From Bursaphelenchus xylophilus (Eukaryota > Nematoda > Chromadorea > Rhabditida > Aphelenchoididae), in assembly GCA_904066235.2 (NCBI GenBank), contig CAJFCV020000004.1:12524001-12588000 (forward strand): a DNA stretch of 64,000 nucleotides, given 5' to 3'. Below the pieces are notes generated by a model. It had not been told where the DNA came from, searched no databases, and saw only the letters and a list, made by a program, of their open reading frames with translations. This document shows positions 32,859 through 44,326 of this stretch, piece after piece. Position 1 is the stretch's first letter; each line of letters starts with the position of its first letter. The translations under genes were made by a program, and so were the position numbers.

Positions 32859-34461
32859 ATGCAAAAACTCACTCTTGTAGTCTTGGCATTGTTGGCCATC
32901 TCGGCAGGTAAACTAATTTTATCCCAAGCTTCCTTTAGATTACTGTAGAATCACAAAAAAGCCTTGATTTTTAGTGAACGCCCAATTCACGGGAGGCAGC
33001 GACTTCTGCACCGACGAAAAGAGCCTCGAAACCAACGTCGACGTCCTTCTGGAAGGCGGTGAGAGTTCCTCCGAGTCCAGCAATGAAGGCGGCTCTGGCT
33101 CAGGATCCGGCTTGGAAGAAGGCAGCACTGTTGCCGGCGATATCCCCGGTAAATACTGTCTGCTCCTGAAATACTTGTACGGACTCGCCATCCAGTTCGA
33201 AGGAACCGCCGTCTACGAGCTGTGGCTCGAATTCATCGAAGAGCTTCACTACCAAATTGTTCTTGACGTCACGTTGACCACTCAAGAAAAGATCCAGTCT
33301 ATCTGGGCGCGTTTGGATGCCTTCATCGCCGTCCACGTCGAGATCCAAGAAGCTGTCTACTACTTGTACATCTCAGAATGGGGAGGATATGTCCGTAACT
33401 TGGAGGCTGTCTCGGTCTCCTTCAGCGCCCAAATCTCCGAATCCATCATTGTTTTAGAGTCGTCCGGCAGCACCGAACTCTTCGACGCGCTTCGCAACGG
33501 AACCTCCGGCGAATTGGCTACGCTTGTGGAGACGCTCATCCAAGAGATCACCGCCATTCTTCAAGGAGGCTACTCTTATTCTTACGAACTTGTCCTTATC
33601 TACGAGAAGATCGAAGCCTTCTTGGAAGAGAACTCACAATACAGCGAAGAGTTGTTGTCCGTTGAGATTGAGGGCTACGGAGTCTTCGGCGCCTTCTATC
33701 AAGTCACCGCCTACTACTGGAGAGCCTACAACTTCCAGATCGCGATCGGCGGAGAGGCCAGTAGCACTGGATTGATCGAAGTCCTCACTGCGGCCTATCA
33801 AAACACCTCCACCGGGTCGGTCTCGCAGAGATCCCAGATCAAACAGCTCGTTGAGAAGCTGACCGCCTATTTCGAGTCCAACACTGACGTTTCCGTACGC
33901 ATTCAGTACGTCTACGAGCAGCTGTACCAATTCCTCATCCTTCAACAGTGGTCGGTCAACGTCCTCTACAGTTTGCAGATTCAAGGCTACGGTGACATCT
34001 ACGAACTCATCTACGCTTTCGTCTTGGTAAGGATTGGAGGGAGAAGTGACTACTCAAATTTGAAATTTCAGATATTAAATCTAACTATAATATTTTAGGA
34101 GCAAAACCTGGAAATTGACTTCTCCAACCCCGTAGTCAGCACCTCGACTGCCGCCGGAGCTGATTGCAGCGACGTCCTCCAGATCAACGCTTTCTCTTCC
34201 AACACCTCCGACCTTCTCACCTCCATCGACGTCGCTCAGGAGTCCTGGAACGCCACCGAAATCACCCGCTTCTCGGCCTACAAGAAGAGGATCTACGTCG
34301 TCACCAGCAACAGCACCGCCACTTTGCAGGAGAAATACAGCGCCATCACCACCGTCGTGAATGCCTGGACCACCAACACGTTCTACCTGAACCTCGTCAA
34401 GAGCATCCAGATCATCCAATGGGGCGGAACTGTGAGCGAAGCCATCAGCTGCAACGCGTAA
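32859..34461 (+). CDS. Secreted acidic protein with four degenerate repeats, unknown family
   Basis: Three exons (32859-32907, 32975-34026, 34099-34461) join in phase to 487 codons. Residues 1-19 (MQKLTLVVLALLAISAVNA) are a signal peptide. A Ser/Glu/Gly linker (residues ~45-70) follows. Then come about four repeats of 80-100 residues, each closing with a similar block: LYISEWGGYVRNL, LLSVEIEGYGVFGAF, LYSLQIQGYGDIYEL, and VKSIQIIQWGGTVSEA. Each is preceded by amphipathic helices of the kind YEKIEAFLEENSQYSEELL. Composition is acidic and rich in Tyr, Glu, Ile and Ser; cysteines are few and sit near the ends (FC, YC, DC, SC). There is no membrane anchor. Strong preference for C-ending codons sets it apart from neighbours and suggests a highly expressed secreted product. 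I recognise no domain; SXP/RAL-2-type helical proteins were considered but no signature was found. AATAAA lies at 34514. Confidence 0.85.
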
Positions 34462-34513
34462 GGAGTACCCAGCACATAATCACATGACGTATCATCATAC
34501 AAAACAGACGATT

Positions 34514-34519
34514 AATAAA
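34514..34519 (+). terminator. Poly(A) signal of the secreted repeat protein gene
   Basis: AATAAA lies 53 bp past the TAA stop. A second one follows near 34542. The 34545-34951 gap holds a diverged family G repeat near 34600-34720 and no exon. Confidence 0.65.
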
Positions 34520-34951
34520 GTTGTTTAGTCTAGACTCACTTAATAAACTCTGGCATCACAATTACTGCGGAATCGTTTCTTTTTTATAGCTCTTGCCGCA
34601 GAATAGCTTTTTCTGCCTGCTCTCTGTACTTGGCTTACTCTCTCGGCGAGAAACCATGCTTAATATCTCGGCTGGGATTTCAAAGTACGAGTTAAATTAT
34701 GGGGTATCCATAGGCTGGTCATGCAGTGTGTAAATCTTTAAAACGACATGTTAGTTGTAATTCGAACACTTTCCTTGTCATCGTTTAATGATTTCCGTCT
34801 ATTCAGCTAACGAATTATCTGATCTTGAGTTTCAAGTAGCCGCGGCGACAATCCGGATCAAAGGTTGCTTTCCTCGGAATTACTGATCTTATCGAGTATG
34901 TTTCCAAGTAATTTGGCGAGAGAACGCACTTTCTGAGCAATGTCGTCGGTC

Positions 34952-36134
34952 ATGCTAAAGCTGTCAAGCCAAAAACGCGCTGTCGCTCTGTTGGGTGGAG
35001 CCCTTGTTGTTTTTGTATTTGCATTTCCATTGTAAGCTTAGTTTTTCGGAAACAGTAAAGAGAAGGATTAAATATGTTTGTTTTGTGACTTTTTTTTGGA
35101 AACACGATTTCATTTCAGCCTCACAACCAGACAGAAGGAGGTTGTTACAACAACAAGCGCCCCGCAGACTCTCCCACAAATTAATACCACTACTTCTACG
35201 ACCACCACAACCACCACAACTGAGCCTCCGCCAGCAGTTGGGGATGATGAGTTAGCTGATATCGTAAATTCGATTCTACACAATAAAAGCTGGTCAACTT
35301 TTCGTTTCCGACATGAACGACCATGGCTCAAGTTTCGGATGGAGGACGGCCAAAACCGGAGCTGTGTGGGCAATTTGGTCGCAGTCAACGCGGAGGCCAG
35401 CTTGCTGGGGCTGGAGCGGCGGAATGTTTTGCGCAAAACGTTTCAGCGGTTTTCAGTAGGTCTAGATGTCACCTAGATCATTTTTTATGCCCTTTAGATA
35501 ACCGCAACATATCGCTTCTTCCTTGGAGTTTCTCCCTATCTCGTCACCGAAGAATTGCAGCGAGAAATCCGCGAAAACGACGATATTATCTTCGTTGACG
35601 TACCTGACCACAATCGCACTCTAAAACACAACGCTATAATGCATTGGCAGCAAAACTACTGCCCGAATCCGTTTCGCTTGGTCGTGCAGAGAGATGACAC
35701 TGCAGTGTTGTTGAACAAGGTGATGTACTACATGTTTACGAGCATTGACTGGGATGACTATCTTCTATGCGAGCGGGCCAAAGGCAAGACGGACGAAGGA
35801 GTTTTCTTGGGCGTCTGCCGCGACAATATTATGGTTTTCATGCCAAAGGCGGTGAAGAATCGGTTCTTTGAGCTGCTCATGAACTATGACTACGGCGACG
35901 AAGATCGTGACAACGGGAAGAAAGTGGATGATTGGAATGTCAAACATTTCTATGGGTTTGGATCCACGGTATGTTTAAAAAACAACGTTTGATGCTTTGT
36001 AGCCTGAGAAACTCTGCACCAAGCCGTATCATGTCAACGACGGGCTGAGCACTATGCCGACGGAGCTGAAAAACATTCGGACGGGAAAGGAGATGGAAAA
36101 GGCCTTCGAACGCTTGCTTTTAGCCAAATGTTAG
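34952..36134 (+). CDS. GT31-like (beta-1,3-galactosyltransferase-type) Golgi protein
   Basis: Four exons (34952-35031, 35119-35455, 35498-35968, 36003-36134) join in phase to 339 codons. The N-terminus is a type II signal anchor (VALLGGALVVFVFAFPFL, residues ~11-28). A Thr/Pro-rich stem with a run of threonines and a catalytic-domain-like part follow. The latter has the GT31 order: TYRFFLGVSP, EIRENDDIIFVDVPDHNRTL, LKHNAIMHWQQNYC, then FRLVVQRDDTAV where family enzymes carry a metal-binding DDD, and later VGTGFGS-like HFYGFGST. Here the first Asp of the triad is Arg, so catalysis or metal use may be altered. Divergent nematode families of this type exist; donor and acceptor are unknown. The last intron is only 34 nt. 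The stop codon lies 39 bp from that of the convergent minus-strand gene. Confidence 0.72.
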
Positions 36135-36173
36135 AGTGTATTATACAAGAAATTAATATTTATCAATTAAAAA

Positions 36174-38543
36174 TCAGTTGTTTGATAGCAATTTCAGCCA
36201 TTTTGTGTCATTTTCTGCCGCTGTCTTGGCGATTTCGGCCTCCTTTTGGGCGGTACTCTTCCGGAGATCTTGCAGAATCGAGTAGAGCTTTTGATCTCCG
36301 CTTGACGTAATGTCAAGAGAGGAAGAGCTGGATGCGGTGGAGAGTCGGGAGAATAACTTTAGAGGGTCTGGAGAAAAGGAGATTTTGGATGTTGGCTTTG
36401 GGAGGTCTGAAAATTGTTAACTGCTATTCGAAATGATACTTTAATTTTGCGAAATGCGCTTGACTCGACATCTTACCACCCGCTAGACACAAATTAAGCC
36501 ATCAACTTACTCAGCAAGTTCTTCAAGAAAACCGGCGGCCGAAAGTCGACCGTCGACGCAATGCTGGCTCTTCTTTGAATCGGATCAATTGTTCGAGTCG
36601 TTCCCACACTGTTCACGCTGTTCGCGGTGGTCGTTCGTTGCAGAGGACGAGGCTCAAGCAGCCTGGGCGCGTTTAGCGCCCTATTCAGCTCATGAATTTC
36701 TCCGACAGTTATGTGCGGGGGTTCAGGGAGATCGTCAAGTGAGGGGAATTGAATTACATTTGAGTCGATCGACTTGAAAATAGAGTACGTGGGCATGGTA
36801 GCGGCGGGTTTTTTCAAACTTGAATCGGACACTTCGTCCATGTCCAGGCGTTTTTTGGTTTCAGCACGCTCTCTCAGAAGATCGTCCAGATTTGGGGCGT
36901 CTAATGAGTGATCAACTGACCCGACAAGCCTGAAAATGAAAGTCTTGGTTTTAATCCTTGCATTCCTTACGTATTAATCAATGGCGCCTGCTTTTTCATA
37001 CTGCTGTGAAGAGCTGTCGGTACCGGTAAAGTTGTGCATGTCCTGCTTGAGCTATAGTTGTCTGTTAGACGTTCTGGCCTTGAAAAACCGTTGATCCAGG
37101 ATTTGATGTGCTTCATCTGGAAAAGACAAGATTATTGCTGAATTGCCTTGAAGTTTCACTCACCTTTGGTCGATTCCAGCATGCGATAAGCCAAGCGGCC
37201 GTAGTTACTGCGCAAAGGACTACAAGAATGATGGCGATGATGTAAAATTGATGACTGGACGAACATTGACCTAAAAGTGAGGGCATAACATTAACACGGA
37301 ATTAATACAAAATAGCTATTGCTATTGTGATTTTTAACTACTTCGAGATTTATCGACAATGTTTCTGCAAGGTTTACACACTCAAAAGCTCAACGGGTCA
37401 TCCGACGCCACTTTACCGTACGCCAAAATGCCAGATATGGGATATACGAGAACAGTTTAACCAACCGTGCAAACAACTCGGAATACGCATCATATCAACG
37501 TGAGCTCGGAAGTCTACGCAGGATATAAACTTTTGTTCAATTACTTGAAATGGAAGGTCAAATGACGGTCGCAGTGTCAAAAGCAAGTCAAATGACGCAA
37601 ATTCATGAGTGAAAAAATGGTGAATATGACATTTACTGGAACCTAAAATCGAGAAGGATGAACCCTGGGCAACCCTGACATGAGCATTTTTACGGTAAAA
37701 AATTTGTCGGTAACGGCAACGAAATTCTTTTTTTTACAATGACTTTTGCTTTTCATTCTACTCAAATATCCACAGTTCCGGGAAGCACTGCGGTTTGGGC
37801 TCCAAAACATTGAGAAAAACACTCACAGCGGTAATACGGAGAACTTATGTCTGGTGTGAATAAAGGTAAACTGGGAGCTTGCGAACATAAAAAAAATTGG
37901 AACAGACTTCATTTCTCGTTTACAAGTACACTTCGAAAACATGACTAGTTAGCATGTCTTGAGCTATAACAATACGTATTTTTCATCATCAATTGTCCTA
38001 CTGCTTGTGGTGGCTGAAGTGAAAAGCAGTTTGATTTTTACTTCAGAGCGCTCATTATTTTCCCGACAGACTTAAAGTAATGCTTTCTGTTTGCCGTTCC
38101 ATGTATGTAAAGGTCAAAGGAAAGCCGTGAGAGCGAGGATTTCGATTATTCGTACTACTCGGAAAATATAATTTGTGCCGGCCATTTCGATGTTTATAAC
38201 AGCGTAAATTTGGGCGTTTTATAATAAGGTCATGCCGATATGTATAATAGTCGATGTGGTTAAATGATTTCCTCTGTAATTCGTAGTACTCCCTTCTGGA
38301 GTGGTTGACTTCGAATAACAGTTCTATTAATAGCATTTTTCTGGCTATGAAAGCGTGGGCTAGGAAATTTTTGCTTATAGGGTAGCAGAATTTTATTGAT
38401 CCCGGTGGGAAGTCCTTACCTTCCGCACAACGCTGAACCGACGGCGCGGATATAGCTCGCTGATCGAGTCGGCAGGGAGCTGAGACCAGCCACAGGGATC
38501 GTTGATCGACGTTTTGAGTTGACGTTTCGATCCCACATTTTAC
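36174..38543 (-). CDS. Single-pass membrane protein, 5' end incomplete (unrecognised)
   Basis: Five minus-strand exons (38543-38420, 37270-37164, 37116-36971, 36929-36511, 36406-36174) join in phase to 343 codons ending in TGA. The first readable exon is a Cys-containing, probably extracellular segment (VKCGIETST...SAPCRLDQ...QRCAEG). The second carries one hydrophobic span, YIIAIILVVLCAVTTAAWLIA, here split around the membrane, followed by CWNRPK. The remaining ~260 residues are a polar, proline- and serine-rich cytosolic tail ending in a helical segment (QKEAEIAKTAAEND). I see no enzyme or known domain. Upstream exons must exist because the first one starts at a splice acceptor. An open segment at 38686-38890 (LYDEIVYALDYNRNVFVELL) is a possible but unproven 5' exon. 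The 1.15-kb intron 37271-38419 contains a MITE B end. Confidence 0.6.
38041..38068 (+). repeat. MITE B, single right end
   Basis: GCGCTCATTATTTTCCCGACAGACTT is the right terminus of MITE B. No left partner is visible. It lies in an intron of the single-pass membrane protein gene. Confidence 0.55.
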
Positions 38544-39197
38544 CTGAAAAAGGAATCTTTAGTTGTTTACCAAATACGATGAGTTTCTGATGACATTAGT
38601 CAGACTTCTGCACAACGAATCGCCCGTTACAAAAAAATGACTTGCTATAAAGGGCTTTTGTTGAACAGAGGCAGCTTGTTTTGGCCTAAAACTGATCCTT
38701 GCCGGCAGCTTTCGTTTTACCGCAGCTCGTTGTCTTGCAAAAAAATTTAACTGTATCTAAGGCCACGTAAATCAAGCAATTTTTACAAAAACTACATTGC
38801 ACTTTGACTATACTCCACAACAGCTCCACAAAAACATTTCGGTTGTAGTCTAATGCGTACACAATCTCATCGTATAGGGTTTCATTGATGACCATTCTCA
38901 AATCTTTTCATGCAATTTGAGCCGCATTTGTCGCAATTTCCTATTGCCGCTAAAGACGCGTTGGTAGGTAAATGATGTTTTCTCAGGTTAATTTTAGTTT
39001 ACGCGTCTTGGCCAAAATTCAGCACATCAGAATTGGAGGGGAACACAAAAATTTTTCGTTATGTTTTTTGAAGGCCGCGCTTTGCAAAAGACCGAGGGTT
39101 TGTGGGTGGAAAGATGGAAAAGGTAGCTTAAAGTTTCACTTCTGTTTCTTTTGTGAAGGGTAAAAGTTCAATTTTTTCGACGCCATACTGTAAAAGA

Positions 39198-39716
39198 TAT
39201 AGGGCTCGGGGTCTTTACTTTTCATCGGCTCTGCGAATTTGTTTTGCAAAAAGGCGTTCAGCACGCCCTGCTGAACGCTTTTTCGCAAAATCGGTTCAGC
39301 AGTTTCTTCTGTCGAAATTTCGTGAACGGGAAATGATAAAAGCCGTTCATTTTGTGAATTTTCGTCCTGTTTTTTCTTTTTTTTGGTAGATTTCGAAACC
39401 GTCTGAATTAGTTCAGAGTCGGCTGAACTAGTGCAAAAAACCGAGGTCTTTGAACACGTTAACCTGTTAATTTTCCTTTGAAAATTTTATAACCAGTGAA
39501 TTGGTTCAATGTTTTGTGAACCAATTCGAACATTGAACCCCCTTTCCAATCGGCTCTGAACGGGTTGGACACCAGTTCAAACCGTGAACGGTTTATTGCA
39601 AAAACCGTTCACGATTTGAACTGATTTTGCAAAAAGGCGTTCAGCGGAAATTCTGAACGCCTTTTTGCAAAACAAATTCGCAGAGCCGATGAAAAGTAAA
39701 GACCCCGAGCCCTATA
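39198..39716. repeat. Palindromic element rich in GTTCA/TGAAC words
   Basis: Left arm TATAGGGCTCGGGGTCTTTA pairs with TAAAGACCCCGAGCCCTATA at the right. Pairing continues for ~80 bp through GCAAAAAGGCGTTCAGC. The ~350-bp centre is unusual: it is filled with imperfect copies of (G)TTCA(GC) and its inverse (e.g. GGTTCAGCAGT, GTGAACGG, CCGTTCA, GAACCAATTC), so it can fold many ways. No coding potential. Confidence 0.8.
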
Positions 39717-39719
39717 TGC

Positions 39720-39915
39720 CCAAAAAATGTTTTCCTCTATGGCTGCTCTCTGCCTTCCTCGTACTTTTTCGGCTTTAAAAATCGTTCCATATCTCCGCTG
39801 CTCTTGCATAACGCGAGCTAAATTTTTCAGGAATTCATATGCGGCCCAAACCTGACCGCATATGAGTGGGTGCAAGTCAGCTTAAACTCTGAACGTCGCA
39901 CTTTGGATATCTCCC
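39720..39915 (+). repeat. Dispersed repeat family G, copy next to the palindrome
   Basis: The family blocks are GCTGCTCTCTGCCTTCC, CCATATCTCCGCTGCTCTTG, ATAACGCGAGCTAAATTTTTC, CTCTGAACGTCGCACTTTGG and TATCTCCCTGTTT. It directly abuts the palindrome end. Confidence 0.65.
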
Positions 39916-42900
39916 TGTTTGGCTTCTAATATTTATCTTGCCATAAAAAAGCAGCCATTTTTTGCAATAAAAAACTGAGCTTCGTACTTGGGACACATTT
40001 CTTTCGAGGTTTCACTGAACCTAAAAATCTTTGCTTTGCATTTTTGTCCTAAGGGCATCGCCTTTTCACCTTCCCTATATGTACGTATACAACGCATGCG
40101 GAAGTGATCTTCCACCCAAACTTTTGTTGTTTGATTTTCTTATAACAACGGAGCGCATTGAAGCCGTCTGTCTCCATTTTACTTATATTATCTTTCTCAC
40201 GGCAAGACTAAAGAATTTGAAACTAGATGAACTTTACGCTTGACGTGATGAATCCTTCAATATCCTCACTATTCTTAGCTAAATTGAATCCACAAATAAC
40301 ACGTGTGGTTTTATTAGAAGAAGACTCACGCCGAGTTCGAGTTTTAACTGCTTAAAAGAGCGCTACCGTCTCACGAAAATTTGACCTTAAATGTTTAAGG
40401 TTTTCTTGATTTGTATTATCAACACGTCCATTTAGTATGTATAAGCTGTTCCGCGGGTTGAGTGTAGGTGGTATACAATGCAGAGAAAGAGAAAATTCAA
40501 AAGCGTATAATTTCGGATCAGATGACGACCAAGAAATGATGTATTTGGCTCAAAAACCCGGCGTCAAAACCTCGCAAACCCTACATTTTAGGTTTAAGGT
40601 GCTTTTCTTGCCACGAGGTGTATACGATGGCTCCCAAGGCAAAAAAATGGGCATCTCGGGCGGTTGTTAAAATTGTGAGTGACCAAAGAATGTGGAAGTA
40701 CATTAGCAAGGGAAGTTCTTGAAGCGCTCGCTCAGATTTTCATAAAACTTTGAGCACATTTATATTAGGCTTCTGTAAAATATCTGCGAGATTTTTATGT
40801 TGCTCAGAAATTTTTTTATACCAACATCCAGAGTGGTCGTTAAAAAAATAAATTTTTCACCACAGAACCGAAAAAATTTTTCAAAGAGTATTTTTTTCCT
40901 ATGGCCGCTCTTCGTGTTTCACTACTCTCACTGCAGCAAAGATCGTTCAATACATATAAGAGGGGTTCCGGGTAAATTCAAATTTCTTTCGGCCGTGAAG
41001 CTCGGACACGAGTTTACTAAATGTCGAATTTTTTGTCCTCCAACGTGAGAAGTTCAAGTCAGGATAAAACTTTTTGTGAACGGTTCAGTGGGGGTGGATT
41101 ATTTGCACCTCAAAAAGTTTTGGCATATTGTGGATCTATCCGGAATCTCTCATAGATGTCTATATATCTCGGTTGCAAAGCCCAATATTTCTGCAAATTT
41201 TATGTGAAACCTACAGTGCTTATGATACCCCAGCAGTACCCTGGCTGGCTTCCAAGGTCTCGCCATAAAAAGCCAGTAATTTTCGGAAATAAAAAAGTTT
41301 AGGGATTTGGAATACCTTTTTCCAGACAGGTACCATGTTGGCTCCGTATAGGAAATTTTCAATCATATTTGTCTTGCGTTCTTATGCTTGCTGTTACAAT
41401 CTATGTAAATAGATAATTTTTGTTCTAAACTACTCTAAGGATACAGTGTTTCAGCTCAAAATAACTGAACTCAAATGAAAAAAAAGAAAAATTGAAAGCT
41501 ACATTACTACAGTTGATCTATTTTCGACCTCTCATCCATTGTCTTTATTGTCATTTATATACGACCATATTGTGCCCCAAAGTGACCCGACTGCTTTCGA
41601 GTTCGTATCGCGGCCATTGTAATCGCCCATTTTCTCACACTATTCTCGTAGAGCCGAATCCGGCATGGACACCATAGTCGTTGGGACTATTTACGGCTCG
41701 GCATGCCGTCATCATGAACTGGAACGCCAATTTTCACCTAGGTTGCACGTCATAATGATGCGAGTAATTTGAGCCACGCCGCTGACTGCTGACCTGAAAC
41801 CCGGAAAATTGCTCTTGTTTGGTTTAGGTCATCATGTGGGCCGTTCTGCAAAGTCGAGGCACAGGTACGCGAATTACACGCTATTTGGCGGCGGCGAAAA
41901 GTCAGAATGGGAAATGAATCGGGCGGGAGCTGTGACCGATGTGACAGCTATATAAGGAATGGGTCGTTTTAGAGGCATAGCTCCAGTTGAGCAATTTTAG
42001 GACAGGCTGAGATAGATCCTCCCTTCTTCTACGACTGGAGGCTCCTTTTAGGTTATAATTTACATCCATCATACCGTATCGACCTCAGGAGCTCATGTGG
42101 TTTTTTAGAGGCTACATTAAAGAGGTCAGCGTAAGATTTTGCCATTAAAGTTTGGAGTTTGGTACACATCACTGCCATTTCTGCAGTCTTCAATTACAGC
42201 TCTGCTAATAAAGGATCCCCCAAAATTCCTTTTCTTTCCAAAATATTTTTTTCCAAAACCCCCTGTTATGGTACTATTTGCCCTTTACTTCCGCACATTG
42301 GCAACCGAATACGCAGGTTGTAGAGTAACATAAGACCGCGCCGTGCTTTGAGTTGCACGGCGGTCTGTGTGGTTCAAAGAGCGCTAGCATGTCACGAGGC
42401 CGAAGATCTGTTGATCCACTGTTTCAAATTTTTTTCTGAGATCCGACGTTATTATTTAAATTCCAGGGCCATAAAAGGTCGAAAAATCAGCGCTATTTCG
42501 AAACTTTCCTTTTTTGGGCCCCACTCATTCAGTGGATATTGTTTGGGGGAGTACGTCCATTCAGTAGCCCCATCTCCGTGTGAATTTTCCGACGCCTTTC
42601 CGCGGTCTTTAAATATAAGCTGCGATTACTTTCAGCGCTTTCAGACTATTCTTTATATCTCGAATCCTCTTTCCCGGCTATAGAAAATGCCTAAAGTTAT
42701 TCTTACCCTACACAACGTTATGGGTTCATTGGATCCTCCTATATCAGTCAACCAAGGCATTCTGCTGGTTGTGCTGCGTCTAAGGCTGTTTATTATGTGC
42801 GTAGACTGAAAGTAGCTAAATATTCTTGATATTAAGTGACTATTGGACGCTGAAGTTCAGTTGATAAGCCCTAATGTTTTACCCTCTCTTGCAGTAACGC

Positions 42901-43389
42901 TGTTGTATTTATCAAGTAGATTTTGTCCCTGAACTACCGCTTTTTATGGCCACCACTCAATGAAACGTCTTTATTTACCCTTCCATAAGTCCTACATACG
43001 CAATAAGCGTAGTAACAATCACCTTCGCTGTTGACCGCATAGTAACCTATGACTAAGTACCCTCTCACAAGCCTATTATTATGTTAGCCGTGCTTTCGTG
43101 AAAAATGAGGTCCTTATAGTGATAGAGGGTGTACAGTATGGCATGGCAATTTACGGGCCTAATTTTGGGGTTGCGTCAGTGATACATTAAGGTCTTAACT
43201 GATCCGTACTTAATGGAGTATGGTGTGTTATGTTTGTCAAAGATCTCAACTTGAAGTCTTTATTGTGTACATATTTCGCATCGTTATCGCGAGTCGCGTT
43301 ATTAATGTTTACCGTGCTTCGCGCGGGTATTAGGCGTGATTGAATCATATCCCAGTCGTATAGAGACTTGCTCAAACCGTTCGGGAATA

Positions 43390-44004
43390 ATGCATGCAAT
43401 AATCAGCTTCGCACTTTTTGCCACAATTGCCGCCGGCATGAGCGCTCAAGACATGGAATTAAATGGCGACTTTAGCCAGCATGGTAAGAAGTTTTACGCA
43501 TACATTTATAAGTCAGCTGTGAACTTTCGTTGGACGAATCTAATCCGCAATCTTTCAGACTACCGCATGTTGCCAGTCCAGCGGGAAATGATGAGGGAGA
43601 ATGTGGGAGAAAGTGAGTTTCATAACCTACAATTTAACACATGCTTTCATAAGATCCTTACATAAAAATTCTGTGTATTTATTAACATAAAAATTTTTTC
43701 AGCGTTGCCGACGCTCCATTTCCTACGTTCCATCCGGCGCAGTCGCGAACTGTTCGGAAAACGATCGCCCTCCGTGGTAGAAGAGAAAAGAAGGAGTCGC
43801 GAGTTGTTCGGGAAGCGCTCAGCCAAATCAGGTACGTTTTTTGATACCCACCCTTTTTATGTTTTTTGATGACAAAAACGTTACGGTATTCTCGCCGTTT
43901 CAGAGGAGGAAATCCCATTCAACAGCCAAGAGGTGCTGGCGTTGGCGACACTGCTGACCGAAAGACCGCGACGTGCCCGAGGCACCGAACTCTTCGGAAA
44001 ATAA
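43390..44004 (+). CDS. trh-1: TRH-like (ELF-amide) neuropeptide precursor
   Basis: Four exons (43390-43483, 43559-43612, 43703-43831, 43904-44004) join in phase to 125 codons. Residues 1-~19 (MHAIISFALFATIAAGMSA) are a signal peptide. Exon 3 encodes two copies of SRELFGKR, each preceded by Arg-Arg, and the protein ends GTELFGK-stop. GK(R) after Phe is the classic signal for C-terminal amidation, so the predicted products are SRELF-amide twice (from both copies) and GTELF-amide. C. elegans TRH-1 gives GRELF-amide and ANELF-amide, the protostome counterparts of thyrotropin-releasing hormone, acting on a TRH-type G-protein-coupled receptor to promote growth. The last copy lacks a second basic residue because the stop follows; carboxypeptidase trimming of a single Lys would still expose Gly. 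AATAAA follows at 44308. It is convergent with the ZP gene. Confidence 0.82.
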
Positions 44005-44307
44005 GTCTCGTCACTCTCTCATGGTCCTATTCTCTTCGCGGTGGCAATAGGTCCACCCCCATATTTACGCATAATTCGTCACCGTGTTGCGCGATGGCTA
44101 CGGTTGTCTCTGTTCTCAAAAACACACTCGCGATCTTGTACGAACTCTCTCCCTCCGTTATCGTATCTAAACCAATCTCTCCCCGCTCTCAACGATCTCT
44201 CGGTTTCCCACCCATTTGTCGTCGTTCTGTGTTTATGATGGATGGCATAAAGTTTTGTTTCCCTTCCATATTGTGCTAACTTATCATATAATAGTACCTT
44301 AGCGTGT

Positions 44308-44313
44308 AAATAA
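44308..44313 (+). terminator. Poly(A) signal of the TRH-like precursor gene
   Basis: AATAAA lies ~300 bp past the TAA stop and only 14 bp before the end of the convergent ZP gene's coding sequence. The 44005-44307 stretch is probably 3' UTR. Confidence 0.5.
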
Positions 44314-44326
44314 ATTATTTCTCGTG

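Larger units (their letters stand above)
38544..43389. other. Gene-poor interval
   Basis: No exon chain is recognised. Contents are a large palindrome (39198-39716), family G repeats (39720-39915 and a diverged one near 40840-40960), and otherwise unique AT-rich DNA. A short GC-rich stem-loop sits at 42332-42367. A TATATAAGG motif at ~41951 is not followed by a coding exon that I can identify; a non-coding transcript there cannot be excluded. Confidence 0.55.
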
